The position numbers and the translations under genes are program-made. This document shows, one piece after another, positions 8,668-16,702 of a DNA stretch of 64,000 nucleotides. Origin of the DNA: Desulfobacteraceae bacterium. Lineage in GTDB: Bacteria; Desulfobacterota; Desulfobacteria; Desulfobacterales; Desulfobacteraceae. The notes under the pieces are model-generated. The model searched no databases. It worked only from the letters and a program-made list of their open reading frames with translations, and was not told where the DNA came from. The stretch's first letter is position 1. The number at the start of each line of letters is the position of its first letter. Where the stretch lies: positions 248,001 to 312,000 of the forward strand of contig JADGFI010000003.1 in the NCBI GenBank assembly GCA_016743945.1, written 5' to 3'.

Positions 8668-10686
8668 TTGAACCAATTCTATAAAAATATTTCCCTGTGG
8701 CTGGTGATCGTCCTGATGATGGTCATGCTCTATAATATTTTCAACCAGCAGCAAGTGGGACAGGCAGAAGTAGGATATTCAGAATTTCTGTCAATGGTGG
8801 AAGACGGCCGGGTTCAGGATGTGGTGATCCAGGGACAAGAATTATATGTCACCGACAGCAGTGGGGGCAAATATAAAAGCTTTGCACCCGAAGACGGAGA
8901 CCTGATCAAGGCATTGAGAACCAGCGGCGTTGCCATCAAGGCCAAACCCCCGGCAGAATCCTCATGGCTCATGTCCATTGTGGTTTCCTGGCTGCCCATG
9001 ATTGTCCTCATCGGGGTCTGGATTTTCTTCATGCGCCAGATGCAGGGAGGCGGCGGCGGCGGTAAAGCCATGTCCTTTGGGAAAAGTCGGGCCCGACTCA
9101 TAGATGACAAGGGAGAAAAAGTCACCTTTGCCAATGTGGAAGGCATTGATGAGGCCAAGGAAGAATTGGAAGAAGTGGTGGAGTTTTTAAAAACCCCGGA
9201 CAAATTTACCCGTCTTGGCGGCCGGATTCCCAAGGGTGTTTTGTTGGTGGGAAATCCCGGCACCGGTAAAACCCTTCTTTCCCGGGCAGTTGCAGGAGAA
9301 GCAGGGGTTCCTTTTTTCACCATTTCCGGCTCGGATTTTGTTGAAATGTTTGTGGGGGTAGGTGCCTCCCGGGTCAGGGACTTGTTTGCCCAGGGCAAAA
9401 AAAATGCACCCTGTATCATCTTCATTGATGAGATTGATGCTGTGGGCCGCCAAAGAGGCGCCGGTATGGGCGGCGGTCATGATGAGCGGGAACAAACCTT
9501 AAACCAGCTGTTGGTGGAAATGGATGGATTTGAATCCAATGAAGGGGTCATCCTCATGGCCGCCACCAACCGGGCCGATGTGCTGGATCCGGCCCTTCTC
9601 AGGCCGGGACGATTTGACCGTCAGGTGGTGGTGGATATGCCGGACATCAAAGGCCGGGAAGGTATCCTTCGGGTACACATGAAAAAGACCCCCCTGGGTG
9701 CCGATGTGGACCCCACAACGCTTGCAAAGGGAACCCCGGGATTTTCCGGCGCTGACCTTGAAAACCTGGTCAACGAAGCAGCCCTGCTGGCTGCCAAGCG
9801 GAACCATGAGAAACTGAGCATGCGGGATTTTGAAGATTCCAAGGACAAAGTTTATATGGGCCTTGAAAGAAAATCCAAGGTCATCAAGGAAGAGGAAAGA
9901 AAAACAACGGCCTACCACGAAGGCGGCCATGCACTGGTGGCAAGATTTCTGCCCAATACCGATACGGTCAACAAGATCACCATCATCCCCAGAGGAAGGG
10001 CCGCCGGGGTCACCTGGTTTTTGCCCGAAGAAGGGGATTTTAAATACAAGGATCAGCTGGAAAACGAACTGGCCATTGCCTTTGGCGGACGGGTTGCCGA
10101 AGAGATCATCTTCAAGCGAATCAGTACCGGGGCCTCCAATGATATAAAGCAGGCCACCAAACTTGCCAACCGAATGGTGAGAAGCTTTGGCATGAGTGAC
10201 AGCTTGGCCCCTCTTTCCTATGAAGACCATGATGATAATATTTTCATCGGCAGGGAAATGACCCAGGCAAAAAGCTATTCCGAGGCAACCGCCCAGAAAA
10301 TCGATGCGGAAATTGCCATGCTCATTGACCGGGCCTACCAGAAAGCCAAAAAAGTTTTGGAAGCAAACCTTGATCTCCTCCATGCCCTCACCGACCTGCT
10401 CATTGAACGAGAGACGGTGATGGGATCGGAGTTGGATGATCTCATTGCCGAATTGAGACCTGATTTTGATTTTTTCGGCCGGAAAAATATCAAGATCCAA
10501 CCCGCGGTTGCGGCGGTGGATGACAGCGAAAAGGATGACAGTGAGAAAGTGCCAGAGGACTCAGCGGATTCACAAGACTCCGGGGAAACCCAGGTCGGGG
10601 AAACCATTGACGACGCACCGGAAGATTCCGATGGAGAAAAGATAGATCGGGAAGACCCAAAAAATCAAGACAAAGAAAAGGAATAA
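8668..10686 (+). CDS. ftsH: FtsH, membrane-anchored ATP-dependent zinc metalloprotease
   Basis: Hexameric AAA+ protease that degrades misfolded membrane proteins and regulators at the inner face of the cytoplasmic membrane. The 672-residue protein has a transmembrane helix near residues 9-25, a periplasmic loop, and a second helix near 105-122. Walker A GNPGTGKT is at 195-202, Walker B IIFIDEID near 250, the second region of homology [17 protein letters not shown] near 301, and the zinc site HEGGH at 417-421. The start is a TTG at 8668, preceded by GAGAGG at good spacing; this gives the usual N-terminus. The last 60 or so residues form an acidic, Asp/Glu/Ser-rich tail longer than in many homologues. 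It is the first gene of a run with folP, ybbR and coaX. Confidence 0.97.
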   Translation: MNQFYKNISLWLVIVLMMVMLYNIFNQQQVGQAEVGYSEFLSMVEDGRVQDVVIQGQELYVTDSSGGKYKSFAPEDGDLIKALRTSGVAIKAKPPAESSWLMSIVVSWLPMIVLIGVWIFFMRQMQGGGGGGKAMSFGKSRARLIDDKGEKVTFANVEGIDEAKEELEEVVEFLKTPDKFTRLGGRIPKGVLLVGNPGTGKTLLSRAVAGEAGVPFFTISGSDFVEMFVGVGASRVRDLFAQGKKNAPCIIFIDEIDAVGRQRGAGMGGGHDEREQTLNQLLVEMDGFESNEGVILMAATNRADVLDPALLRPGRFDRQVVVDMPDIKGREGILRVHMKKTPLGADVDPTTLAKGTPGFSGADLENLVNEAALLAAKRNHEKLSMRDFEDSKDKVYMGLERKSKVIKEEERKTTAYHEGGHALVARFLPNTDTVNKITIIPRGRAAGVTWFLPEEGDFKYKDQLENELAIAFGGRVAEEIIFKRISTGASNDIKQATKLANRMVRSFGMSDSLAPLSYEDHDDNIFIGREMTQAKSYSEATAQKIDAEIAMLIDRAYQKAKKVLEANLDLLHALTDLLIERETVMGSELDDLIAELRPDFDFFGRKNIKIQPAVAAVDDSEKDDSEKVPEDSADSQDSGETQVGETIDDAPEDSDGEKIDREDPKNQDKEKE

Positions 10687-10697
10687 AGGAGCCTCCC

Positions 10698-11564
10698 ATG
10701 TTGGATTTCACCCTCGAATTTGACAGGTTTCGCCTGGAACTTGGACCCTGCGCCTGTATCATGGGCATTTTAAACGCCACCCCGGATTCCTTTTCCGATG
10801 GGGGACGGTATATAACCCTTGAAGCAGCGCTTACCCAGGGACGAAACCTGGCCGAGGCCGGTGCCCATATCCTGGACATCGGGGGAGAATCCTCCCGGCC
10901 GTTTGCCGAAGCGGTTTCCGAGCAGGAAGAAATGGACCGGGTTATCCCGGTGATTGAAATTCTTTCCAGGGAAATTGATATCCCCATTTCCATTGACACG
11001 GTGAAATCAAGCGTTGCAAGAGCGGCCCTGGATGCAGGAGCCACCATTATCAATGACATATCTGCCTTTGAAAAAGACCCTGCCATGGCAGATCTTGGGG
11101 CCGAAAAAAAGGTTCCCTGCGTGCTCATGCACATGAAGGGAACACCTGAAACCATGCAGGTCGACCCGAACTACGAAGATCTCATGGCAGAGATCACGAC
11201 CTACCTGGAGGAAAGAGTCCGATTTGCCAGGGAACGAGGGATTGCCAGAAATAAGATCATTCTGGATCCGGGCATTGGATTTGGCAAAACCGTTGCCCAC
11301 AACCTGGTGCTCATCAACCATCTACACAAAATTTGCGACCTGGGATACCCTGTCTTAATGGGACCGTCCCGGAAATCATTTATCCAGGCAATTTTGAACA
11401 AACGAGAAACCACCCCCATTGGTCCGGATAATATCAAGACAGAATATGGAACCCTGGCAGCGGTTGCCGCCTCTATCTTAAAGGGTGCCCATATTGTCAG
11501 GGTCCATGAGGTTGAAAAAATCGTCTCGTTTACCCGCATTATTGATGCCATCAGGAATGCCTGA
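10698..11564 (+). CDS. folP: dihydropteroate synthase
   Basis: Condenses 4-aminobenzoate with dihydropterin pyrophosphate in folate synthesis. The 288-residue protein carries all the family signatures: IMGILNATPDSFSDGG near residue 20, DIGGESSRP near 55, SIDTVKSSVA near 98, NDISAFEKDP near 117, and ILDPGIGFGKT near 190. The ATG has AAGGAG 8 bp upstream. It lies 11 bp after ftsH, the common bacterial ftsH-folP order. Its stop overlaps the start of the following YbbR-like gene, so the two are translationally coupled. Confidence 0.97.
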   Translation: MLDFTLEFDRFRLELGPCACIMGILNATPDSFSDGGRYITLEAALTQGRNLAEAGAHILDIGGESSRPFAEAVSEQEEMDRVIPVIEILSREIDIPISIDTVKSSVARAALDAGATIINDISAFEKDPAMADLGAEKKVPCVLMHMKGTPETMQVDPNYEDLMAEITTYLEERVRFARERGIARNKIILDPGIGFGKTVAHNLVLINHLHKICDLGYPVLMGPSRKSFIQAILNKRETTPIGPDNIKTEYGTLAAVAASILKGAHIVRVHEVEKIVSFTRIIDAIRNA

Positions 11565-12510
11565 TTTAGAACTCTGCCCCAGGGGGGGGCGCCTTTTTTG
11601 GGCGGTATTCCTGACGGTATCCCTGCTGTTTCTAAATTTTGGATGCACCGTTGAACCGGTTGAAACCGATCTTCTGTTGCCGGTTGATTTTTCCAATGTA
11701 CCCGAAGGCATGGTTTTGGCCTATCACCCCATAGAGAAAATTCAAATCCGAATCCAGGCAGATCCCCGCCTCATTGAAATAATGAACAAGAAAACTATCC
11801 TATATCCTGCAGACCTGTATACCGATCTTGAATTTGACCCGGCAGGGGATTCAGCCTCCATCGAGCCCGGCGCTTATATGCTGCCCGTGGATAAAACCCG
11901 TATCCCCATGGATCTCGGCATTAAAATCCTGGATATCAACCCCTCTTTCCTAAGTGTCCGCCTGGAAAAAAAAGTTACCAAAACCTTTAAAATCACCGTG
12001 CCCTATATCGGAGTACCGGCCCAGGGCCATATCTCCCTGGAACCTTTCTGTGAGCCTGCCTTTGTGGAATTGACCGGGGCCCAGTCCCTCATCAACGGCA
12101 TTGATCAGCTAAAAACCAAAGCCATTGATCTGAACGGTGCCGGGGAAACATTCAAAAAGAACCTGCCTTTGGATCTTGAAAATCCCCAGCTCTATTCTTC
12201 CAGTCATACCATGTTCACCGTGACGGTCCCCGTCCAGGAGCAAATGGTGACAAAAACCATGGCGGATATCCCCATCCAGATTTTGAATGCCACTTCAAAA
12301 ATAAATATTGAACCCGCTGTGATCACCCTGAAAATAAAAGGCCCCTTTCAAACACTGGGCAATAAAACCATTGTGGATCAAATCTATGCCTTTATGGATC
12401 TCAAAGATCTTAAGGCCGGGGTATATGCCCGGCACGCCTATATAAATGTGCCCGTGGATATAGTTATGACAGGGGCCAATCCCCAGGTTTTTACCGTTAA
12501 AATTGAGTAA
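11557..12510 (+). CDS. YbbR/CdaR-like domain protein, membrane-anchored
   Basis: A 317-residue protein with one N-terminal hydrophobic segment (residues about 13-28, WAVFLTVSLLFLNFG) and an extracytoplasmic part built from repeated beta-rich YbbR-type domains. Recurrent pieces such as VRLEKKVTKTFKITVPYIG and PADLYTDLEFDP fit that family. In many bacteria YbbR proteins (CdaR) bind and control the diadenylate cyclase CdaA, and the gene order is often folP-cdaA-ybbR. Here cdaA is missing from that place and folP abuts ybbR. The start at 11557 overlaps the folP stop and has AGG just upstream; two earlier in-frame ATGs lie deeper in folP. The cysteine after the hydrophobic stretch is not in a good lipobox, so a simple anchor is more likely. 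Confidence 0.75.
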   Translation: MPDLELCPRGGRLFWAVFLTVSLLFLNFGCTVEPVETDLLLPVDFSNVPEGMVLAYHPIEKIQIRIQADPRLIEIMNKKTILYPADLYTDLEFDPAGDSASIEPGAYMLPVDKTRIPMDLGIKILDINPSFLSVRLEKKVTKTFKITVPYIGVPAQGHISLEPFCEPAFVELTGAQSLINGIDQLKTKAIDLNGAGETFKKNLPLDLENPQLYSSSHTMFTVTVPVQEQMVTKTMADIPIQILNATSKINIEPAVITLKIKGPFQTLGNKTIVDQIYAFMDLKDLKAGVYARHAYINVPVDIVMTGANPQVFTVKIE

Positions 12511-12522
12511 AGGAAAACAAAC

Positions 12523-13290
12523 ATGCTATTGGTTATTGATGTGGGGAATACCAACACGGTTATCGGTGTATATGACAAGGATATTCTCAAGCAAGACTGG
12601 CGGATCCGAACGGTCCGGGACAACACGGCAGATGAATTTAATGTGCTGGCCAATGCCCTGTTTGCAGACAGAGGAATTGATCCGAACAGAATTACAAAAA
12701 CCGTTATTTCCTCTGTGGTGCCCTCTTCGGTCCGTATTTTAAATGATTTTTGTGAGCGGTACCTGAAATTAACGCCTCTGTGGATCAACCCGGCTTCGGT
12801 CAAGACATTGATGCCCATCCTGTACAAGAATCCCAATGAAGTGGGGGCGGACCGAATCGTAAATGCAGTGGCTGCCTATGATAAATATAAATCCGCCCTG
12901 ATCATCATTGATTTTGGTACGGCCACCACCTTTGACGCCATCTCTGAACAAGGAGAATACCTGGGCGGTGCCATCTGCCCCGGGGTGATGATCTCATCGG
13001 AGGCCTTGTTTCAAAGAGCCTCCCGGCTTCCCCGGGTGGAAATTTTCAAGGCCCCGGAAAAGGTGATTGGGGATGACACCATTGAAAGCATCAAATCCGG
13101 CATCATTTACGGAAATGCCGCCATGGTGGACGGCATGGTATCACGGATGAAAGCGGAAATGAACGCCGCCCCCTTCATCATTGCCACCGGCGGTCTGGCC
13201 CCCCTCATTGCCGGCGTTTCCCTGACCATTGAAACCGTGGATCAGTCCCTGACCCTGGACGGGCTGCGGATTATCAGCCGGGAAATTTAA
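12523..13290 (+). CDS. coaX: type III pantothenate kinase
   Basis: Phosphorylates pantothenate, the first step of coenzyme A synthesis; CoaX forms are insensitive to CoA feedback. The 255-residue protein starts with the ASKHA phosphate-1 motif DVGNTNT (residues 6-12), followed by DWRIRTVRDNTADEF. Then come NEVGADRIVNAVAAYDKY near 105, the catalytic-aspartate strand IDFGTATTFDAISEQGEYLGGAICPG near 129, and TGGLAPL near 222. The ATG is preceded by AAAGGA. It follows ybbR by 12 bp and precedes the TIGR03790-like gene by 8 bp, so it is probably cotranscribed with both. Confidence 0.96.
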   Translation: MLLVIDVGNTNTVIGVYDKDILKQDWRIRTVRDNTADEFNVLANALFADRGIDPNRITKTVISSVVPSSVRILNDFCERYLKLTPLWINPASVKTLMPILYKNPNEVGADRIVNAVAAYDKYKSALIIIDFGTATTFDAISEQGEYLGGAICPGVMISSEALFQRASRLPRVEIFKAPEKVIGDDTIESIKSGIIYGNAAMVDGMVSRMKAEMNAAPFIIATGGLAPLIAGVSLTIETVDQSLTLDGLRIISREI

Positions 13291-13298
13291 TTTTCCCC

Positions 13299-14531
13299 AT
13301 GAAACCGCTAGAAATCTGGATATGCTTCCTGTTTGGCCTCTTTTTTACCCAGGGTGCCTGGGCCCTGGAACCTTCCGAAGTATTGGTCATTGCCAATTTA
13401 AATGCCGCAAAAAGCCAGGGGCTTGCCAAATATTACATGGCGCAGCGCAAAATCCCCCTTCAAAACCTGGTCCTGATCTGGATGACGGACAAGGAAACCT
13501 GCACCCGGTTTGAATACGAGGCCAAGGCCATCCCCCCCATCCGCAGGTTTCTTGACGCAAATCCCCAAATCCGGGCCATGGTTACCCTGTTTGGTGTTCC
13601 CTTAAAAATCAGGGGGCCGGGCAATTTACCGGAAGAGACACAACAAATGGTCCGGCTCAATACCCGAAAAACGGCCATTGAAAAACAATTAAACACCACC
13701 GCATCCCTTGACCCATTGAAACGTCAAGCGATTCAAACATCACTTGCCCAGGCAAAGGAAAACATCCGCCGGTTCAAAATAAGCCTTGACAAGAATGCCT
13801 CCTTTGACTCGGAACTGAGTCTTGTCAAACAGGAAACCTACGGGCTCAATTCCTGGCAGCCCAATCCCTTTTACCTGGGATTCAAAGACCAGCTCACAAA
13901 AATTTCCAAATCCAAGGTGATGATGACCAGTCGCCTGGATGGACCTTCGGCAAAAATTGTCAGACGGATCATAGATGACAGTATTGAGGCGGAAAGGGAG
14001 GGGATTTCCGGAACCGCCTATTTTGATGCCCGCTGGAAAGACCCCGGGGAAAAAAAACTTTCCGGCTATGCCTTTTACGACCGATCCATCCACACTGCCG
14101 CCCAATTTCATTCAACCCTTTTGCCCGTGGTCCTCAATGATACCCAGGACCTTTTCCAGCCGGGAGACTGCCCCAATGCAGTATTGTACTGCGGCTGGTA
14201 CAGCCTGGCCAAATATATAGATGCCTTTCAATGGGCCAAGGGATCGGTGGGATACCATATTGCCAGCAGTGAAGCTGTCACATTAAGGCGAAAAGACAGC
14301 CAGGTCTGGTGTAAACGAATGCTGGACAACGGCATCGCCGCCACCATCGGACCTACGGGGGAACCCTATGTCCAGGCATTCCCTGTGCCGGAAATATTTT
14401 TCAATTTTCTCACCGAAGGCTATCTGACCCTGGCAGAGTCCTATATGGTCAGCCTGCCCTTTCTTTCCTGGAAAATGGTGCTCATCGGAGACCCTTTGTA
14501 TCGAATGAATATTAAAGGGCATACTAAATAA
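13299..14531 (+). CDS. secreted TIGR03790-family protein of unknown function
   Basis: A 410-residue protein with a clear signal peptide (residues 1-22, cleavage after AWA), so it is exported. The mature part begins LEPSEVLVIANLNAAKSQGLAKYYMAQR and continues with a segment ending in MVTLFGVPLKIRGPG, which I recognise as the TIGR03790 family, whose members have no known activity. Near the C-terminus lies YCGWYSLAKYIDAFQWAKGSVGYHIASSE, followed by GIAATIGPTGEPY and MVLIGDPLYR. These C-terminal pieces resemble caspase-like or gingipain-like peptidase folds, but I cannot point to a catalytic dyad with confidence. No good ribosome binding site precedes the ATG; translation may depend on coaX 8 bp upstream. 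Confidence 0.75.
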   Translation: MKPLEIWICFLFGLFFTQGAWALEPSEVLVIANLNAAKSQGLAKYYMAQRKIPLQNLVLIWMTDKETCTRFEYEAKAIPPIRRFLDANPQIRAMVTLFGVPLKIRGPGNLPEETQQMVRLNTRKTAIEKQLNTTASLDPLKRQAIQTSLAQAKENIRRFKISLDKNASFDSELSLVKQETYGLNSWQPNPFYLGFKDQLTKISKSKVMMTSRLDGPSAKIVRRIIDDSIEAEREGISGTAYFDARWKDPGEKKLSGYAFYDRSIHTAAQFHSTLLPVVLNDTQDLFQPGDCPNAVLYCGWYSLAKYIDAFQWAKGSVGYHIASSEAVTLRRKDSQVWCKRMLDNGIAATIGPTGEPYVQAFPVPEIFFNFLTEGYLTLAESYMVSLPFLSWKMVLIGDPLYRMNIKGHTK

Positions 14532-14552
14532 TAGCAAAAGACAAGGAGATCC

Positions 14553-15419
14553 ATGAAAATAAATCATCCCTCCCACCTGAACCTGATATTCCCCCAATGG
14601 CAAGGATCTGGCCCCTCCAATACCCTTTATCATGCAGCAAACCGCCTGGCGGACACCTGCTCTGATATCCCCTTTACCCCCATCCCGGTACGAAAAAAAG
14701 AAGCACTTCATCTTTCCCGGAATATCCTGGGATATGAATCGATCCTGTCCCAGTTGTCCCGGGTCAAGACCATTATTGAACGCGCTGATCCAGAAACAAT
14801 AATGGTTGTCGGCGGTGACTGCGGAGTAGAACTTGGGCCTGTCTCCTTCCTGAACCAACGCCACAGGGGCGACCTGGCCCTGGTCTGGCTGGATGCCCAT
14901 GGAGATTTAAATACCCCCCAATCCTCTCCCTCCAAACACTTCCACGGAATGCCGTTGCGAACCCTTTGCAATGAAGGCGATCCACAAATTCTGGACCATT
15001 GTTTTTCCCTCCTGTCTCCGGACCAGGTCATCCTGGCAGGTGCCCGTGATTTGGATCCGGCAGAAGCACAATTTATCCGGGACCATAGTGTGGCGCAGGT
15101 GTCTGTCCAGGCCATGGCAGCCGATCCCAGATCAATCATTCGGGCAATTAAAAAGAAAGGGTTCCGCCATGTTTATATCCACATTGATATGGATGTCCTG
15201 GATCCCGACGAATATCCCTGGATCAAGCATCCCACTCCCAAGGGGCTGATGGTGAAAACGCTTGAAGAAATCCTTTCAGCGATTGCCCGATCTTTCCATG
15301 TGACCGGGCTCGGGTTGGTTGAATTTACACCAGCGCCCATGAAAACAGACGCCCTAACCCGAACCGGAATTCACCCCAGCCTGGCCGTTATCAAATCACT
15401 CATGGATATATTCAGATAA
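14553..15419 (+). CDS. arginase/agmatinase-family ureohydrolase with Cys at a metal-ligand position
   Basis: A 288-residue binuclear-manganese ureohydrolase fold protein. The metal motifs are visible: GGDCGVE near residue 88, DAHGDLN near 113, the substrate loop SKHFHGMPLRTL near 130, HIDMDVLDP near 210 and EFTPAP near 270. In rat arginase the first motif is GGDH, so one metal ligand His is Cys here; some divergent arginase-family proteins share this. The protein could be an agmatinase, guanidinobutyrase, formimidoylglutamase or arginase; no specificity residue settles this. An agmatinase role would supply putrescine to SpeE, but that is inference. The ATG has AAGGAGATCC directly upstream. 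It follows the TIGR03790-like gene by 21 bp and is the last gene of the plus-strand run. Confidence 0.85.
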   Translation: MKINHPSHLNLIFPQWQGSGPSNTLYHAANRLADTCSDIPFTPIPVRKKEALHLSRNILGYESILSQLSRVKTIIERADPETIMVVGGDCGVELGPVSFLNQRHRGDLALVWLDAHGDLNTPQSSPSKHFHGMPLRTLCNEGDPQILDHCFSLLSPDQVILAGARDLDPAEAQFIRDHSVAQVSVQAMAADPRSIIRAIKKKGFRHVYIHIDMDVLDPDEYPWIKHPTPKGLMVKTLEEILSAIARSFHVTGLGLVEFTPAPMKTDALTRTGIHPSLAVIKSLMDIFR

Positions 15420-15434
15420 GAAGATCCAATTATT

Positions 15435-16253
15435 TTAATTGAATTTTGCATTAAGCCTATCTGCCCAACTATATGAAATCAGCGCTCCAGTATTGGTTTC
15501 CAGCCAGGCAGGCTCTTTGTGAGAAGCCTCAAAAGCCATTTGATCTTCAGGGAAGTGCTTGGCAATTCTGTTAATGATGCTCAATTCAGAATCTGATAAG
15601 GCCTTTGCTTTTGAAATATCAGCATTTCGAATGTCATCTAATAGATCTTTGTAATTATTCAATTGAGGACCCCAGGGAAGATGAGCATATGTGGCTCCGG
15701 TCATACTCCTGCCAAGTTCTTTTTTTGCCAGCATATCTGCATACCAAAGATATTTGGCAGCAAACAACATCATATCATTTTCTATTAAAATAGCCCTGCC
15801 GAGTGCTACTTGAAAGGCCGTTAGAACTAATAGAATCTTCGGGATTGAAAGATCTCGGTTCCCGGTCACGTCATCTTCTACACACGCATCAACTAAATGA
15901 AGCCGAAGTGTTTTATCTGCAGATTGCGACTGTATAGCCCCGGTTTCCCAGCGTTTGATGGAGGCCAGTCCAAAACCGCTTAATTCAGCCAGATCCGCCT
16001 GGGTCATCTCTTTTTCTTTACGAAGCCGTTTTATATTTTCCCCTGTTAAAAGCCCGGTTTGTTGTCTGTACGCCTCTGCCATGGCTTGCTGTATCTTTCC
16101 AGCCGAATGCACGGTCCCTGCTGACAGTTTGCATACAGGACAGATAAAAGCCTCCTCAATGAAATTTACTTCAACCCCTTTAAAGGGAACACTTCTTTCA
16201 ATCTTTTTTTCTTCCATGGCACCGTGGCCCTTGGGACAATTCATCTGACGCAT
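15435..16253 (-). CDS. PanA/SocA-type (DUF4065) antitoxin with zinc-ribbon and HTH domains
   Basis: A 272-residue three-part protein. Residues 1-50 form a YgiT/MqsA-like zinc-binding region (C5-x3-H9 and C39-P-V-C42). Residues about 70-115 are a Cro/CI-type helix-turn-helix (NIKRLRKEKEMTQADLAELS). Residues about 135-270 match the DUF4065 or Panacea domain, with YLWYADMLAKKELGRSMTGATYAHLPWGP. Proteins of this kind are antitoxins that neutralise many unrelated toxins and often repress their own operon. It follows the 119-residue partner by 9 bp, and GGAGGTGCC immediately precedes the ATG at 16253. A perfect 14-bp palindrome sits in the promoter of the pair. It is convergent with the ureohydrolase gene. 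Confidence 0.85.
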   Translation of the reverse strand: MRQMNCPKGHGAMEEKKIERSVPFKGVEVNFIEEAFICPVCKLSAGTVHSAGKIQQAMAEAYRQQTGLLTGENIKRLRKEKEMTQADLAELSGFGLASIKRWETGAIQSQSADKTLRLHLVDACVEDDVTGNRDLSIPKILLVLTAFQVALGRAILIENDMMLFAAKYLWYADMLAKKELGRSMTGATYAHLPWGPQLNNYKDLLDDIRNADISKAKALSDSELSIINRIAKHFPEDQMAFEASHKEPAWLETNTGALISYSWADRLNAKFN

Positions 16254-16262
16254 GGCACCTCC

Positions 16263-16622
16263 TTATTCTTTCTTGTCTATATGTAATGAAACCAACCAGA
16301 GAGCATCCTGAGAAATGGAAAACTTATAATATACAGGTTCTTCAAATCGATTCAGCTCAACTACAAACGCAAACAGATCCAAGCCTGAGATTTCATCTTC
16401 ATAGGATCGTTGGGGAGGTCTGCTTCCGGAATAGTCGGTTGGGGTTGTCTTTTCAAGCAGTTCATTGAGCACCTCAAATAATTCAAATTCTATTGAATAA
16501 TCCAGTTCAAGTGCATCTGCTGCCAAAGCAGCCTGGTTAATTATAAATACCTGAGCATTTTGCACAAACGTCCAGGCCTGCTTTAATTTATTACTCAACT
16601 CTTTATGTGTTGGTCTTGCCAT
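16263..16622 (-). CDS. probable toxin partner of the DUF4065 antitoxin (unknown family)
   Basis: A 119-residue protein without a recognised domain, placed first in a two-gene operon before a PanA-like antitoxin. It begins with a Lys-rich helix (KELSNKLKQAWTFVQNAQ), has an acidic middle, and ends with alternating strands EPVYYKFSISQDALWLVSLHIDKKE-like in character. The strand-rich end with a conserved-looking SLH resembles the C-terminus of several small RNase toxins, but that similarity is weak. The toxin role is inferred from genomic context alone. No ribosome binding site precedes the ATG and the best -10 box abuts it, so either the transcript is leaderless or the true start or promoter differs. 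It might also be an accessory DNA-binding protein. Confidence 0.6.
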   Translation of the reverse strand: MARPTHKELSNKLKQAWTFVQNAQVFIINQAALAADALELDYSIEFELFEVLNELLEKTTPTDYSGSRPPQRSYEDEISGLDLFAFVVELNRFEEPVYYKFSISQDALWLVSLHIDKKE

Positions 16623-16651
16623 ATTTTGGTATCAATTGATACTTTTGTCAA
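16623..16651 (-). promoter_or_regulatory. candidate promoter of the toxin-antitoxin-like operon
   Basis: On the minus strand a consensus TTGACA (16651-16646) is followed by a 17-bp spacer and CAAAAT (16628-16623), a 4 of 6 match to the -10 box. The start codon begins at the next base, which leaves no room for a leader. The palindrome at 16629-16642 fills most of the spacer. Confidence 0.45.
16629..16642. promoter_or_regulatory. 14-bp perfect palindrome, probable autoregulatory operator
   Basis: GTATCAATTGATAC is a perfect palindrome inside the spacer of the candidate promoter. Binding of the HTH antitoxin here would block RNA polymerase. A weaker inverted repeat (TTTAC and GTAAA around five bases) lies just upstream near 16661-16675. 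Confidence 0.6.
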
Positions 16652-16702
16652 GGTTAAAGTTTACTAAAGGTAAATATATTTCAAATCCATCCCTTCATCG
16701 TT

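Noticed and set aside
9499-10500. 333-codon frame antisense to ftsH
   Set aside because: It is a shadow of the conserved ftsH reading frame; its composition follows from ftsH codon usage.
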